DNA of 64,000 bases from Fictibacillus phosphorivorans. GTDB lineage: Bacteria > Bacillota > Bacilli > Bacillales > Fictibacillaceae. The stretch covers positions 2,790,001 to 2,854,000 of the forward strand of contig NZ_CP015378.1 in NCBI RefSeq assembly GCF_001629705.1. The letters run 5' to 3'. Shown here one piece after another: positions 8,855 to 17,144 of the stretch. The translations under genes and the position numbers were made by a program. The notes under the pieces were generated by a model, which ran no database searches, had not been told where the DNA came from, and saw only the letters and a program-made list of their open reading frames with translations. Position 1 is the first letter of the stretch. Each line of letters begins with the position of its first letter.

Positions 8855-11069
8855 AGCTTTCACATCCTTCTAACTCAATCGAAGTAGACCTAGTATAATA
8901 AGTAGTCTTTAACCCTTTTTTAAAGCTTAACAGATGAAGGTGTAACAGATCTTTTGCCTTGATGTTGTGATTAACATAAAGATTAAACGAAATGGACTGA
9001 TCGACGTGTCTTTGTCTAGCAGCATTCTGTTCGATACTCCAAGTTTGATCGATCAAGAACGCGGATTTATAGTACCATGTTGTTTCTGCATTCAAATCGG
9101 GTGCTGTTACAGGGATCTTGTAATTCTTTTTTTCTTCGGAATAGAATTTTTTAAATATCGGATCCACACTCGGTGTTGAATTTGCGATGATCGAAGTCGA
9201 TGAATTCGGTGCCACTGCAATGAGGTATCCATTCCTTAGACCATGTATGTTAACTCTTTCTTTTAAACTCTCCCACTCTTTAGAGGAATAGTTCCGTTTT
9301 GAAAAATAGTTTCCGGTTTCCCAATCCGAACCCAAAAACGCTTGATATCTTCCCTTTTCTTTCGCAAGCTCACAACTAGCATTGATCACATAATAATTGA
9401 TGGTCTCATAGAGATGATCAGCATACGTAACCGCTTCTTCACTTTCCCACTTGATTCCCTCTTTTGCTAAGAGATGGTGCCATCCAAACGTACCTACACC
9501 GATCGCACGATATTTCTTATTTGTTAGCTCCGCTTGAGGTACATCTATACGATTAAGATCAATAACGTTATCGAGCATTCGGATCTGGATATCGATAACT
9601 CTTTTGAGTACGTTAGCGCCGATGACTTTAGCAAGCGAAAGAGAAGATAGATTACAAACAACAAAATCTCCTGGCGTTTTTCTGATGACGATTTCTCCGT
9701 TCTCTGCTTTCTCTGACGTGACCACTGTTGCAGACATGTTTTGCATAATTTCTGTACATAGGTTAGAAGCATAGACCATCCCTTTATGTGCATTGGGATT
9801 TAACCGGTTGACAGTATCTCGATAAAACATGAAAGGTGTTCCGGTTTCAAGTTGCGACTTCATGATCCGTTTCATAATTTCAATAGCAGGAATACACTTT
9901 TTTGAAAGTCTCTCATCGTTGACACAATCTTTATATCTTTCACTAAAGTTACCTGAACCAATTCTTTCATCGTAGAAATCTTCTAAGGAATACCCTTTGA
10001 TCTTTCTTACCTCATGAGGATCGAACAGATACCAATCCTCGCGTTTTTCCACGCATTCCATGAAAAGGTCCGGCAGACAGACACCTGTAAATAGGTCATG
10101 CGTTCTCATTCGTTCATCACCATTATTTAATTTTGCATCTAAAAACTCTAGGATGTCTTTATGCCAAATGTCTAAGTAAACAGCAATCGCTCCTTGCCTC
10201 TGGCCAAGCTGATCGACAGATACCGCTGTGTTGTTCAACTGTTTCATCCAAGGTATTACACCCGATGAATTTCCTTTGAATCCTTTAATATCCGAACCTC
10301 TAGCCCTAATTTTCCCGAGATAGATCCCGAGTCCACCTCCACCTTTTGAAACAGTTGCAGCATCTGTATTAGAATCAAATATCCCTCTTAAGCTATCGTC
10401 GATCGTATCAATAAAACATGAGCTAAGCTGGCCATAACTCTTACCTGCATTCGCTAATGTCGGGGTAGCAACCGTCATATATAGATTGGAGAGAGCCCAG
10501 TATGCTTCTTCGACTAATTGAAGCCTATTCATTTTGTTCTCGTCTCTCATTAAAAACAACGCGATCAACATCCAGCGTTCTTGTGGCAATTCATAGATTT
10601 CATGATTGAATCCTTTTGCCAAGTACCGATCCGCTAGCGTTTTTAGTCCAATGTATGTAAAAAGCTTATCTCTAGATGGATCGATCATATTTTCTGCTTT
10701 CTCCAAGTCTTCCTTTGAGTATGATGAGAGAATGGTATCATCATAGATATCCATCCCTACTAACTTTGTGATCAACCCATAGAGGTTCGTATATGGCTTA
10801 TTTCTTGTCTCCACACGATTCTTCATTACTTCTTCATACAACTGCCTTAAATAGATCTGTGATGCCACAAACGTCCACTCTGGGTTCTCTGCATCCAATC
10901 CATTTAATGCTTCCATGATTAACTGTCTATAAAGTGAGCTTGATTCCTGTGTATGATTTTCTAATTTCTCCGCATGTTTTAGAAAGTTGTCCGCTTGTAT
11001 GTTCGGATAATTTTTGACACAACTCCTTAACCACTCCCCGAGCAAAGAGTTTTCAGTTGTCATTTTCAT
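8844..11069 (-). CDS. nrdA: Class I ribonucleotide reductase, alpha (catalytic) subunit
   Basis: The large subunit reduces ribonucleoside diphosphates to deoxy forms. The protein is 741 aa from the ATG at 11069, with AAGGAG upstream; the open frame extends further only into the terminator of the leader. Active-site motifs are present: a first redox Cys in SSCFIDTID, the NLCTEIM motif with catalytic Cys and Glu, a second redox Cys in VVCNLSS, the Tyr-Tyr radical relay in TTYYTRS, and a C-terminal CESC pair that passes electrons from thioredoxin or glutaredoxin. Expression is predicted to fall when cobalamin is abundant, because a B12 riboswitch and terminator lie upstream. Neither nrd gene belongs to the usual B. 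subtilis order at this place. Confidence 0.95.
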   Translation of the reverse strand: MKMTTENSLLGEWLRSCVKNYPNIQADNFLKHAEKLENHTQESSSLYRQLIMEALNGLDAENPEWTFVASQIYLRQLYEEVMKNRVETRNKPYTNLYGLITKLVGMDIYDDTILSSYSKEDLEKAENMIDPSRDKLFTYIGLKTLADRYLAKGFNHEIYELPQERWMLIALFLMRDENKMNRLQLVEEAYWALSNLYMTVATPTLANAGKSYGQLSSCFIDTIDDSLRGIFDSNTDAATVSKGGGGLGIYLGKIRARGSDIKGFKGNSSGVIPWMKQLNNTAVSVDQLGQRQGAIAVYLDIWHKDILEFLDAKLNNGDERMRTHDLFTGVCLPDLFMECVEKREDWYLFDPHEVRKIKGYSLEDFYDERIGSGNFSERYKDCVNDERLSKKCIPAIEIMKRIMKSQLETGTPFMFYRDTVNRLNPNAHKGMVYASNLCTEIMQNMSATVVTSEKAENGEIVIRKTPGDFVVCNLSSLSLAKVIGANVLKRVIDIQIRMLDNVIDLNRIDVPQAELTNKKYRAIGVGTFGWHHLLAKEGIKWESEEAVTYADHLYETINYYVINASCELAKEKGRYQAFLGSDWETGNYFSKRNYSSKEWESLKERVNIHGLRNGYLIAVAPNSSTSIIANSTPSVDPIFKKFYSEEKKNYKIPVTAPDLNAETTWYYKSAFLIDQTWSIEQNAARQRHVDQSISFNLYVNHNIKAKDLLHLHLLSFKKGLKTTYYTRSTSIELEGCESCES

Positions 11070-11092
11070 AGTTAAAACACTCCTTAGGTCAT

Positions 11093-11126
11093 AATAAAAA
11101 CCCTCTTCCATCAGGAAGAGGGTTTC
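11093..11126 (-). terminator. Terminator stem of the nrdA cobalamin riboswitch
   Basis: On the minus strand a 12-bp perfect stem (11114-11125 with 11098-11109), AAACCCTCTTCC type, is followed by a run of T directly before the nrdA ribosome binding site. This is the expression platform: B12 binding should favour termination. Confidence 0.88.
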
Positions 11127-11204
11127 AAGAATCACATGTATTTTGCTAGATGATAGTTAGCATAAAACAGCGGCAGTTCTTTCTCCCAATCCCCGAGGAA
11201 AAGA

Positions 11205-11390
11205 AAATAGGAGTCTTCAGGCAGGTCTACTGGCTTTTGCTTCTTCCTACTTTGGGCCTTCCCATACAGCAGTCATTTTATTAACTGATCTGTACAGTGG
11301 CTATTCCATTTCGTCCACAATTACAGTTGCGGGGACAGCTTCGGCATTGAACCGAATTCCCTTTTAAGCCGGATGTTCCGGCACCTGAAT
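11205..11390 (-). promoter_or_regulatory. Cobalamin (B12) riboswitch controlling nrdAB
   Basis: Reading the minus strand from about 11388, the conserved blocks of the cobalamin aptamer appear in order: AGGTGCC (11380-11386), AAAAGGGAA, a TCGG/CCGA stem, AGCTGTCCCCGCAACTGTAA near 11320-11340, the B12-box part GCCACTG (11295-11301), GGGAAGGCCC, and AGCCAGTAGACCTGCCT (11219-11235). A factor-independent terminator follows and then nrdA. The full set and order leave little doubt about the class. In actinomycetes similar switches shut off class I reductase when B12 permits class II NrdJ to work. Confidence 0.95.
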
Positions 11391-11460
11391 TCTCCATATA
11401 TAGTTTTGTATTATCTACTTTGACACTAAATATAGTGAATGTCAATAACTTCTCTATTCT

Positions 11461-12246
11461 TTATTGCGAAACATAGCCGCCGTCGATCACAATCGCTTGC
11501 CCTGTAACACCCTTCGCATTCTCACTAGAAAGAAAGAGTGTGTAATCTGCTATTTCTTGAACATCTAACAATCTTTTTTGAGGAACAAGTGGATAGATCA
11601 CTTCTTCCAGAACTTTCTCTAACTCAACGTTTCTTGTTTTCGCCAGATCTTCTAATTGTCCTCTTACAAGTGGTGTATCAACATAACCAGGGCAAACCGC
11701 ATTTACCGTTATTCCATGTGGCGCACCTTCTAAAGCGGCCACTTTCGTTAGTCCGATAACGCCATGCTTTGCACTATTGTATGCGGATTTTCCGGCAAAA
11801 CCTACAAGTCCATTGATTGAGGCCATATTTATGATACGTCCGAACCCTTGTTTTTTCATGATTGGAAAGACATGTTTTGTCGCTATGAATGGAGCTGTCA
11901 GCATAACATTGATCAACTGTTGAAACTTCTCTGTTGGAAACTCTTCGAGTGGCGACACGAACTGCAATCCTGCATTGTTGATCAGCACATCGATACGACC
12001 ATAGTGCTTCAATGTTTCATCCAATGCTTCTGTTAACTCATTTTCTTGTGTCACATTACAGCCGATTCCAATCGCATCTAGATCAGCTTGCACGAGCGAT
12101 TGTGCAGAATCCTTGGCACGCTCAGGATCTAGATCACTGATTGCTACTTTAGCTCCTTGTTCTGCGAATGCTTTTGCTAACTGTAAGCCGATCCCACTTG
12201 CTGCTCCTGTAATAAAAACCACTTTTCCCTCAACGAACGCTCTCAT
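11461..12246 (-). CDS. bdhA: 3-hydroxybutyrate dehydrogenase
   Basis: A 261-aa short-chain dehydrogenase that should oxidise D-3-hydroxybutyrate to acetoacetate with NAD. The nucleotide site TGAASGIG is at residues 14-21, the NNAG motif near 90, and the catalytic Ser, Tyr and Lys in MASINGL and YNSAKHG. Features typical of this enzyme rather than other SDRs are GLQFVSP after NNA and PGYVDTPLVRGQ near residue 187. It follows the GntP-type permease by 29 bases and is probably in its operon. The gene has AAAGGAG ten bases before the ATG. It lies upstream of the nrdA riboswitch promoter but has no clear terminator of its own. Confidence 0.92.
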   Translation of the reverse strand: MRAFVEGKVVFITGAASGIGLQLAKAFAEQGAKVAISDLDPERAKDSAQSLVQADLDAIGIGCNVTQENELTEALDETLKHYGRIDVLINNAGLQFVSPLEEFPTEKFQQLINVMLTAPFIATKHVFPIMKKQGFGRIINMASINGLVGFAGKSAYNSAKHGVIGLTKVAALEGAPHGITVNAVCPGYVDTPLVRGQLEDLAKTRNVELEKVLEEVIYPLVPQKRLLDVQEIADYTLFLSSENAKGVTGQAIVIDGGYVSQ

Positions 12247-12275
12247 AAAATGCTTACTCCTTTCTATGAAATTGG

Positions 12276-13670
12276 TTATACGATCCCAAGTCCGTAATAA
12301 AGACCAATAATAACAAATACGGCAATCGTCTTAATAATAGTCATCGCAAAAATGTCAATATACGCTTGTTTATGGGTCAATCCTGTAACAGCTAACAACG
12401 TAATAACAGCACCGTTGTGAGGAAGTGTATCCATTCCACCACTCGCCATAGAAGCAACACGGTGAAGTACTTCTGGATCGATTCCTAGTTTGTCAGCCTG
12501 TGCGATATACGTTTCACTCATCGTTGCGAGCGCGATACTCATTCCACCAGAAGCTGATCCTGTAATACCAGCTAATGTTGTAGTCGTAACCGCTTCATTG
12601 ATCAACGGATCTTTAATCGTATTCGACATCGCGGAATTTACAGCAGTAAAGCCTGGTAGTGCTGCGATAACACCACCAAACCCATACTCAGATGCTGTGT
12701 TTAGTGTTGCAAGCAACGCTCCACCGATCGATAGATTAATTCCTTTATTAAAGTTGTTTTTAATTCTCTTGAACGAGAACAAAAGAACGGTAACGATACC
12801 TATGATCAAAGCACCTTCGACTGCCCATACTGCAGCTAAAGATGGAATTTGTATCTCAGGTACATTCTTCATTCCAATCGCAGAAAAATCGAACGTCTTT
12901 CCGTAATATTTCGGAATCAAAACAGTGAACCATTTATTGAACACGCCAACCAAAATAAGAGGAAGAATCGCTATAAAGGCATTAGGCAGATTTTCTGAAT
13001 CCATTTTCTCAGGTTCGTTGCTATGTCCTGTTCCGTAACCTTCTCCTTTTGCAGCCGCTTGTCTACGTCTCCATTCCAGATAGATCATACCTGTGATGAA
13101 AACAAACATTCCCCCGATAAACCCGAGCCAAGGTGCAGCCCACGTTGTTGTACCAAAGAAAGAGGTTGGGATAATATTTTGTATCTGTGGACTCCCAGGA
13201 AAAGCATCCATCGTAAATGTAAAAGCACCTAGTGCGATCGTACCTGGGATAAGTCTTTTAGGAATATCCGCAAGCTTAAATAGTTCAGATGCAAATGGAT
13301 AGAGTGCAAAAGCAACAACAAACAATGATACTCCACCATAAGTCAATATCGCACCAACGAGTACGATCGCAAGCATCGCTCTTGCAGGTCCGATTAGTTT
13401 GATAACGAACTGAGTGATTGATTTCGCAAAGCCTGACATTTCAATAACTTTTCCGAAGATGGCTCCTAGTAGAAAGACCGGAAAATAAAGTTTGATGAAG
13501 CCGACCATCTTCTCCATAAATACACCTGAGAAGAAAGGTAGTACGTGACCAGGTTCAGTAAGCAATACAGCAAACAATGCAGCGATTGGTGCAAATAGAA
13601 TAACGCTGAATCCTCTGTAAGCTACGAACATTAAAAAGAATAATGCTAATAAAATAATAATAATGTCCAT
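12276..13670 (-). CDS. GntP family permease, probable 3-hydroxybutyrate/short organic acid uptake
   Basis: A 464-aa integral membrane protein with about 12 hydrophobic segments, related to the GntP/citrate-type carriers that move gluconate and small hydroxy acids with protons. The ATG at 13670 has GGGGGA eight bases upstream; an ATG 15 bases earlier lacks a site. Family features include the glycine-rich TFTMDAFPGSPQIQN region and the DTLPHNGAVITLL motif near the C-terminus. The link with 3-hydroxybutyrate is inferred from the adjacent dehydrogenase. It is preceded by a -24/-12 sigma-54 promoter and three inverted repeats. Confidence 0.85.
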   Translation of the reverse strand: MDIIIILLALFFLMFVAYRGFSVILFAPIAALFAVLLTEPGHVLPFFSGVFMEKMVGFIKLYFPVFLLGAIFGKVIEMSGFAKSITQFVIKLIGPARAMLAIVLVGAILTYGGVSLFVVAFALYPFASELFKLADIPKRLIPGTIALGAFTFTMDAFPGSPQIQNIIPTSFFGTTTWAAPWLGFIGGMFVFITGMIYLEWRRRQAAAKGEGYGTGHSNEPEKMDSENLPNAFIAILPLILVGVFNKWFTVLIPKYYGKTFDFSAIGMKNVPEIQIPSLAAVWAVEGALIIGIVTVLLFSFKRIKNNFNKGINLSIGGALLATLNTASEYGFGGVIAALPGFTAVNSAMSNTIKDPLINEAVTTTTLAGITGSASGGMSIALATMSETYIAQADKLGIDPEVLHRVASMASGGMDTLPHNGAVITLLAVTGLTHKQAYIDIFAMTIIKTIAVFVIIGLYYGLGIV

Positions 13671-13765
13671 TTCATATTCCCCCATTCTATCAATTTAACA
13701 TTTTTGAAGCGCTTTCATTTTTTTAGCATCATCACCTTTCCAAATCGGTTACACCCTGTAAATTA

Positions 13766-13784
13766 TTTGCAAGTTTTATGCCAA
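13766..13784 (-). promoter_or_regulatory. Sigma-54 (SigL) -24/-12 promoter for the permease-bdhA operon
   Basis: On the minus strand the sequence TTGGCATAAAACTTGCAAA matches the TGGCAC-N5-TTGCW consensus with exact spacing and the invariant GG and GC dinucleotides. It lies about 95 bases upstream of the permease start. Confidence 0.88.
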
Positions 13785-13823
13785 CATCAAAAGGTATAAG
13801 ATGTAAGCTAGAAAATTTAGATT

Positions 13824-13839
13824 TTCCGTAAAAACGGAA
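13824..13839. promoter_or_regulatory. Upstream activator site 1 (TTCCG-N6-CGGAA)
   Basis: A perfect 5-bp inverted repeat with a six-base A/T spacer. It is about 40 bp upstream of the sigma-54 promoter. The identical pattern at two further sites makes it the likely operator of the neighbouring enhancer-binding protein. Confidence 0.75.
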
Positions 13840-13933
13840 ATTAATAAAACGTTACAAAGATTATTTGACTATAGAAAACCACATTAAGCGGACCGGGCTT
13901 GATACGTCAGATTATAATTAACAAAATGAAACA

Positions 13934-13949
13934 TTCCGAAAAAACGGAA
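13934..13949. promoter_or_regulatory. Upstream activator site 2 (TTCCG-N6-CGGAA)
   Basis: A perfect inverted repeat of the same type, 110 bp from site 1 and 21 bp (two helical turns) from site 3, so the last two lie on one DNA face. Confidence 0.75.
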
Positions 13950-13954
13950 GTTCT

Positions 13955-13970
13955 TTCCGGTTTTTCGGAA
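13955..13970. promoter_or_regulatory. Upstream activator site 3 (TTCCG-N6-CGGAA)
   Basis: Third copy of the same inverted repeat, ending 12 bases before the stop codon of the regulator gene. Confidence 0.75.
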
Positions 13971-13982
13971 AATCAGAGTACC

Positions 13983-15350
13983 TTATCGAATGTTATATTT
14001 TTTTATCTTATCATATAGATTCGTCTTTCCGATGCCTAGATGTTTAGCGACACGCATAATATCTCCGTTCATCGTCTCCAAGTAGTATGAGATCACATTT
14101 TTCTCAGTTTCTTGAATGTGTTCTTTTAAGGTCAGCTGCTTTCTATTGATTCCAAGTTTTTCTTTTAAAAAATCAGGAAAAACATCTAACGATAATCGGT
14201 CACTATGTGTAAGCTGGATGGCTGCTTCTACGAAGTTTTTTAGCTCTCTAGCATTTCCTGGCCAGCTGTAGGCTAAGAATGCTTCTTTTACATCGTCATC
14301 AATACTTAGTATCCGTTTACCAGTTTCAGCACAGTTCAAGCGGATAAAGTTTTCAGCGAGTGGCCAGATATCTTCTTTCCTATCACGAAGTGGTGGGATT
14401 TGAATTTGAAGAACATTTATACGATAGAACAAGTCTTCACGAAACTTATTTTCATTGATTAATCTCTCTAATGGGCGATTTGTAGCAGCGATCACCCGAA
14501 CATTTACTTTTTGCGTATGTACTGAACCTACTGGCTCTACTTCTTTTTCTTGAAGAACACGCAACAGTTTTATTTGCATGCTTTGAGGAAGATCGCCAAT
14601 CTCATCTAAGAATAAAGTTCCACCGTCTGCAAGCTGAAACTTACCTAGTTTTCCACCTTTTTTTGCACCTGTAAATGCCCCTTCAGAGTAGCCGAAGAGT
14701 TCAGATTCAAACAGATGCTCAGGAACCGCTCCGCAATTTAGTTTGATGAAAGGCTTTCCACTTCTTTCACTTAATTGGTGGATACTATGGGCTAGCAACT
14801 CTTTTCCTGTACCACTCTCCCCACGGATCAATACTGATAGATCCCCACTGGCAATATTCTTCACATGCTTCTTTACTTTTTGAACTTCTGTTGAAGTACC
14901 GGCAAAGTCGTTCAATGTATAAGAAGCTCCATTTATTTCTTCCCACTCTTTTTTATAGAAATTGAGTTCATGAAGGAGCGCTTTTATGTGAGAGTTCATC
15001 TTTTTCCATTGTTCTGTATCTCTAAATATTACGGTTCCAACAGCTCCAATTACTTTTCCATCATTTAGAATTGGTATACGGTTTGCTATCATGTAGTTGC
15101 CTCTAATGAACTGAAGATCCGCAATCTCAACTTTTCCTTGTAAAACGTCTCTGTGCATTTTTGTATTTTCAATAACCTTAGTAACATGCTTTCCTATTAC
15201 TTCTTTAGGGTTTTCGCCTAGAAACTCGCAGTACGTTTTATTCATGTATCGGACGATTCCTTCGTGATCAACAACGACTATCCACTCGTAAGCACTATCG
15301 ATGATCGTCTCTAGAATGTTGTTTTTGAACAATGGATCTTGATCAAACAT
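13983..15350 (-). CDS. Sigma-54-dependent transcriptional activator (PAS, AAA+, Fis-type HTH)
   Basis: A 455-aa enhancer-binding protein. An N-terminal PAS domain (about residues 12-120) probably senses the inducer. A central AAA+ domain (about 145-380) has Walker A GESGTGKE, the GAFTGA loop that contacts sigma-54, Walker B TLFLDEIGDLP, and the arginine-containing FREDLFYRINV segment. The C-terminus is a Fis-like helix-turn-helix (about 410-455, ending in GIGKTNLYDKIKKY). Start chosen at the ATG at 15350, with AGGTG upstream. The gene lies just upstream of the permease-bdhA operon, whose promoter it should activate. Similar proteins control acetoin, branched-chain amino acid and hydroxybutyrate use in bacilli. 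Confidence 0.93.
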   Translation of the reverse strand: MFDQDPLFKNNILETIIDSAYEWIVVVDHEGIVRYMNKTYCEFLGENPKEVIGKHVTKVIENTKMHRDVLQGKVEIADLQFIRGNYMIANRIPILNDGKVIGAVGTVIFRDTEQWKKMNSHIKALLHELNFYKKEWEEINGASYTLNDFAGTSTEVQKVKKHVKNIASGDLSVLIRGESGTGKELLAHSIHQLSERSGKPFIKLNCGAVPEHLFESELFGYSEGAFTGAKKGGKLGKFQLADGGTLFLDEIGDLPQSMQIKLLRVLQEKEVEPVGSVHTQKVNVRVIAATNRPLERLINENKFREDLFYRINVLQIQIPPLRDRKEDIWPLAENFIRLNCAETGKRILSIDDDVKEAFLAYSWPGNARELKNFVEAAIQLTHSDRLSLDVFPDFLKEKLGINRKQLTLKEHIQETEKNVISYYLETMNGDIMRVAKHLGIGKTNLYDKIKKYNIR

Positions 15351-15412
15351 GTATATCACCTAATTCTCTAGAAAAGTAATCATTCTTATGTGTAATTGTA
15401 ACGCTTCCTAAT

Positions 15413-15438
15413 AAAAAAGACAGCACCTAGGCTGCCTT
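15413..15438 (-). terminator. Terminator of the yqeM operon
   Basis: On the minus strand a GGCAGC/GCTGTC stem is followed by a T-run, just after the yqeM stop. Confidence 0.65.
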
Positions 15439-15447
15439 CTCATGATT

Positions 15448-16188
15448 TTATTTTTTTCTCGCGACAAATAAGATTCGTTCACTTTCTTCGGTAGGCTCTG
15501 TTCCTTTGAAATCGGCTGAGATATCTAAGTGTTCAAATCCACACTCTTTTAACCAATTACAATAGTCCTCGATGGCGAATGTTCTTTGTGTATGCAGTTC
15601 ATCATATCGCTCGTATCGTTCTCCGTTTTGCATGAAGAAGGATAGGTCATGTTCCACACTGTTTTCAAGCTCACCTTGATAGCATTGCCATATGTAAGAT
15701 AGCTTTTCATCATTACTTCCAAATGTTTGTCCGATAAAGATTTCATTGATCTTATGTATGGAATGAACATCGAAAAGAAGGAGTCCTCCTGTTTTCAGGT
15801 GGTTACCAGCTGAAAGAAATGTACGTTTTACATCTTCTTCCGTCAAGATATAATTCAGCGAGTCACATAATATCGTTACACAATCAAAGACACCTAGTCC
15901 TTCTAACTCTCGCATATCTTGCTGAAAAAGGTTCAGTTTCACTTTTTCGAGTTCGGCTTTCTCTTTGGCGACCATCAACATGTCTGTTGAAAGATCCACC
16001 CCTGTAACATCAAAGCCTTCTTTAGCAAGTAGAACCGTCATCGATCCCGTCCCACAACCTACATCTAAAAACCGCTTTCCATTTTCTAAATGCTTTGAGG
16101 CGGATGTTTTAACAAAGTTAAGCCATTCATCGTATGGAGCGTCCTCCATCAACTCATCGTATAGATAGGCAAATCGCTGATAACTCAT
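15448..16188 (-). CDS. yqeM: Class I SAM-dependent methyltransferase YqeM
   Basis: A 246-aa methyltransferase with motif I FLDVGCGTGSMT near residue 42, the VTGVDLS acidic loop, and a motif IV segment FDCVTILCDSLNYI. The substrate is unknown. It is the last gene of the yqeG-yqeM operon and its ATG follows the rsfS stop without a gap. The length fits the family. Confidence 0.9.
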   Translation of the reverse strand: MSYQRFAYLYDELMEDAPYDEWLNFVKTSASKHLENGKRFLDVGCGTGSMTVLLAKEGFDVTGVDLSTDMLMVAKEKAELEKVKLNLFQQDMRELEGLGVFDCVTILCDSLNYILTEEDVKRTFLSAGNHLKTGGLLLFDVHSIHKINEIFIGQTFGSNDEKLSYIWQCYQGELENSVEHDLSFFMQNGERYERYDELHTQRTFAIEDYCNWLKECGFEHLDISADFKGTEPTEESERILFVARKK

Positions 16189-16557
16189 CTATATGTTTTG
16201 TTGTGGGGCAATAATAGCATCTACATCAATCTTATTCGCGTCTCCCCATAATTTCTCAAGATTATAATAGCTGCGATCATCGCGATGGAATACATGAACG
16301 ACGATGTTTGCCAGATCGATTAAAACCCATCTTGCATGGTCAAAACCTTCCATTCTGCGAATTTGAATATCATTCTCTAAGGCAACATCTTTTAGTTCTC
16401 TTGCAATCGCTTGAACTTGTTTTTCAGAATTACCATGACAGATAACAAAGTAATCCGCTACAAGTGAAATTCCTTCCATATCTAAAACAGCAATGTTTTC
16501 TGCTCTTTTATCATCAGCGGTCTTTACGACCAATTCCATAAGCTCTTTTACGTTCAT
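16189..16557 (-). CDS. rsfS: Ribosome silencing factor RsfS
   Basis: RsfS (YqeL) binds ribosomal protein L14 and blocks joining of the subunits when nutrients are scarce. The 122-aa product has the family segments DYFVICHGNSEKQVQAIA and EGFDHARWVLIDLANIVVHVF. The ATG at 16557 shares bases with the yqeK stop (ATGA) and has GGAG eight bases upstream; an in-frame GTG at 16566 is too near that site. Translational coupling with yqeK is likely. Confidence 0.94.
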   Translation of the reverse strand: MNVKELMELVVKTADDKRAENIAVLDMEGISLVADYFVICHGNSEKQVQAIARELKDVALENDIQIRRMEGFDHARWVLIDLANIVVHVFHRDDRSYYNLEKLWGDANKIDVDAIIAPQQNI

Positions 16558-17144
16558 CCAGTGCACTCCTTCTCTTTTTTTAGTTTAATCTCTTGAAGCA
16601 ATCCATTGTACGCTTCAAACGTGAGTGGATAGATCTTTTGATTCTGTTTCATTAGAAAAGCAATCGTGTTCCGAACTGCCATCAAACAAGCTTGATCAAG
16701 ATCATTCTCTGCCATCTCTCTGACACTTTCCACACCCGGGAAATTACGGTTCGGTTCTATGTAATCTGCTAAGAATATTACCTTCTCAAGCAGAGTCATC
16801 GCTCCGTTACCCGTTGTATGGTAATAGATCGCACGCAGTATGGCTTCATCCGTTATTCCCACTTCTTTTTTCACTAAATATGCTCCGACCGGCGCATGCA
16901 ATACTTCATTACCATAGTGTAACAAGTCTTGTGAAAGTCTCTCGCTTCGTACGATCTCTCTCATCTCTTCCTTTGGTCGAAATTTAGCATAATCATGAAA
17001 TATGGCAGCAATTTCAGCTTTTTTAAGATCTACACCATATTTTTTAGCTAAAACAAGACTTGCCTCTTCCACTCCTAAGGTATGGATGTAACGATGCTCT
17101 GTGAGCTGTTTTTTCACAATTTCTAATGCTTTATTTCGTTCCAT
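16554..17144 (-). CDS. yqeK: HD-domain nucleotide hydrolase YqeK
   Basis: A 196-aa HD-domain protein. The metal-binding HD pair is in IFHDYAK near residue 50, with other His residues in LHAPVGA and YYHTTG. YqeK proteins cleave diadenosine tetraphosphate symmetrically to ADP, as known for the family. The gene overlaps nadD by 14 bases and rsfS by four, so it is inside a tightly packed operon. Confidence 0.92.
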   Translation of the reverse strand: MERNKALEIVKKQLTEHRYIHTLGVEEASLVLAKKYGVDLKKAEIAAIFHDYAKFRPKEEMREIVRSERLSQDLLHYGNEVLHAPVGAYLVKKEVGITDEAILRAIYYHTTGNGAMTLLEKVIFLADYIEPNRNFPGVESVREMAENDLDQACLMAVRNTIAFLMKQNQKIYPLTFEAYNGLLQEIKLKKEKECTG

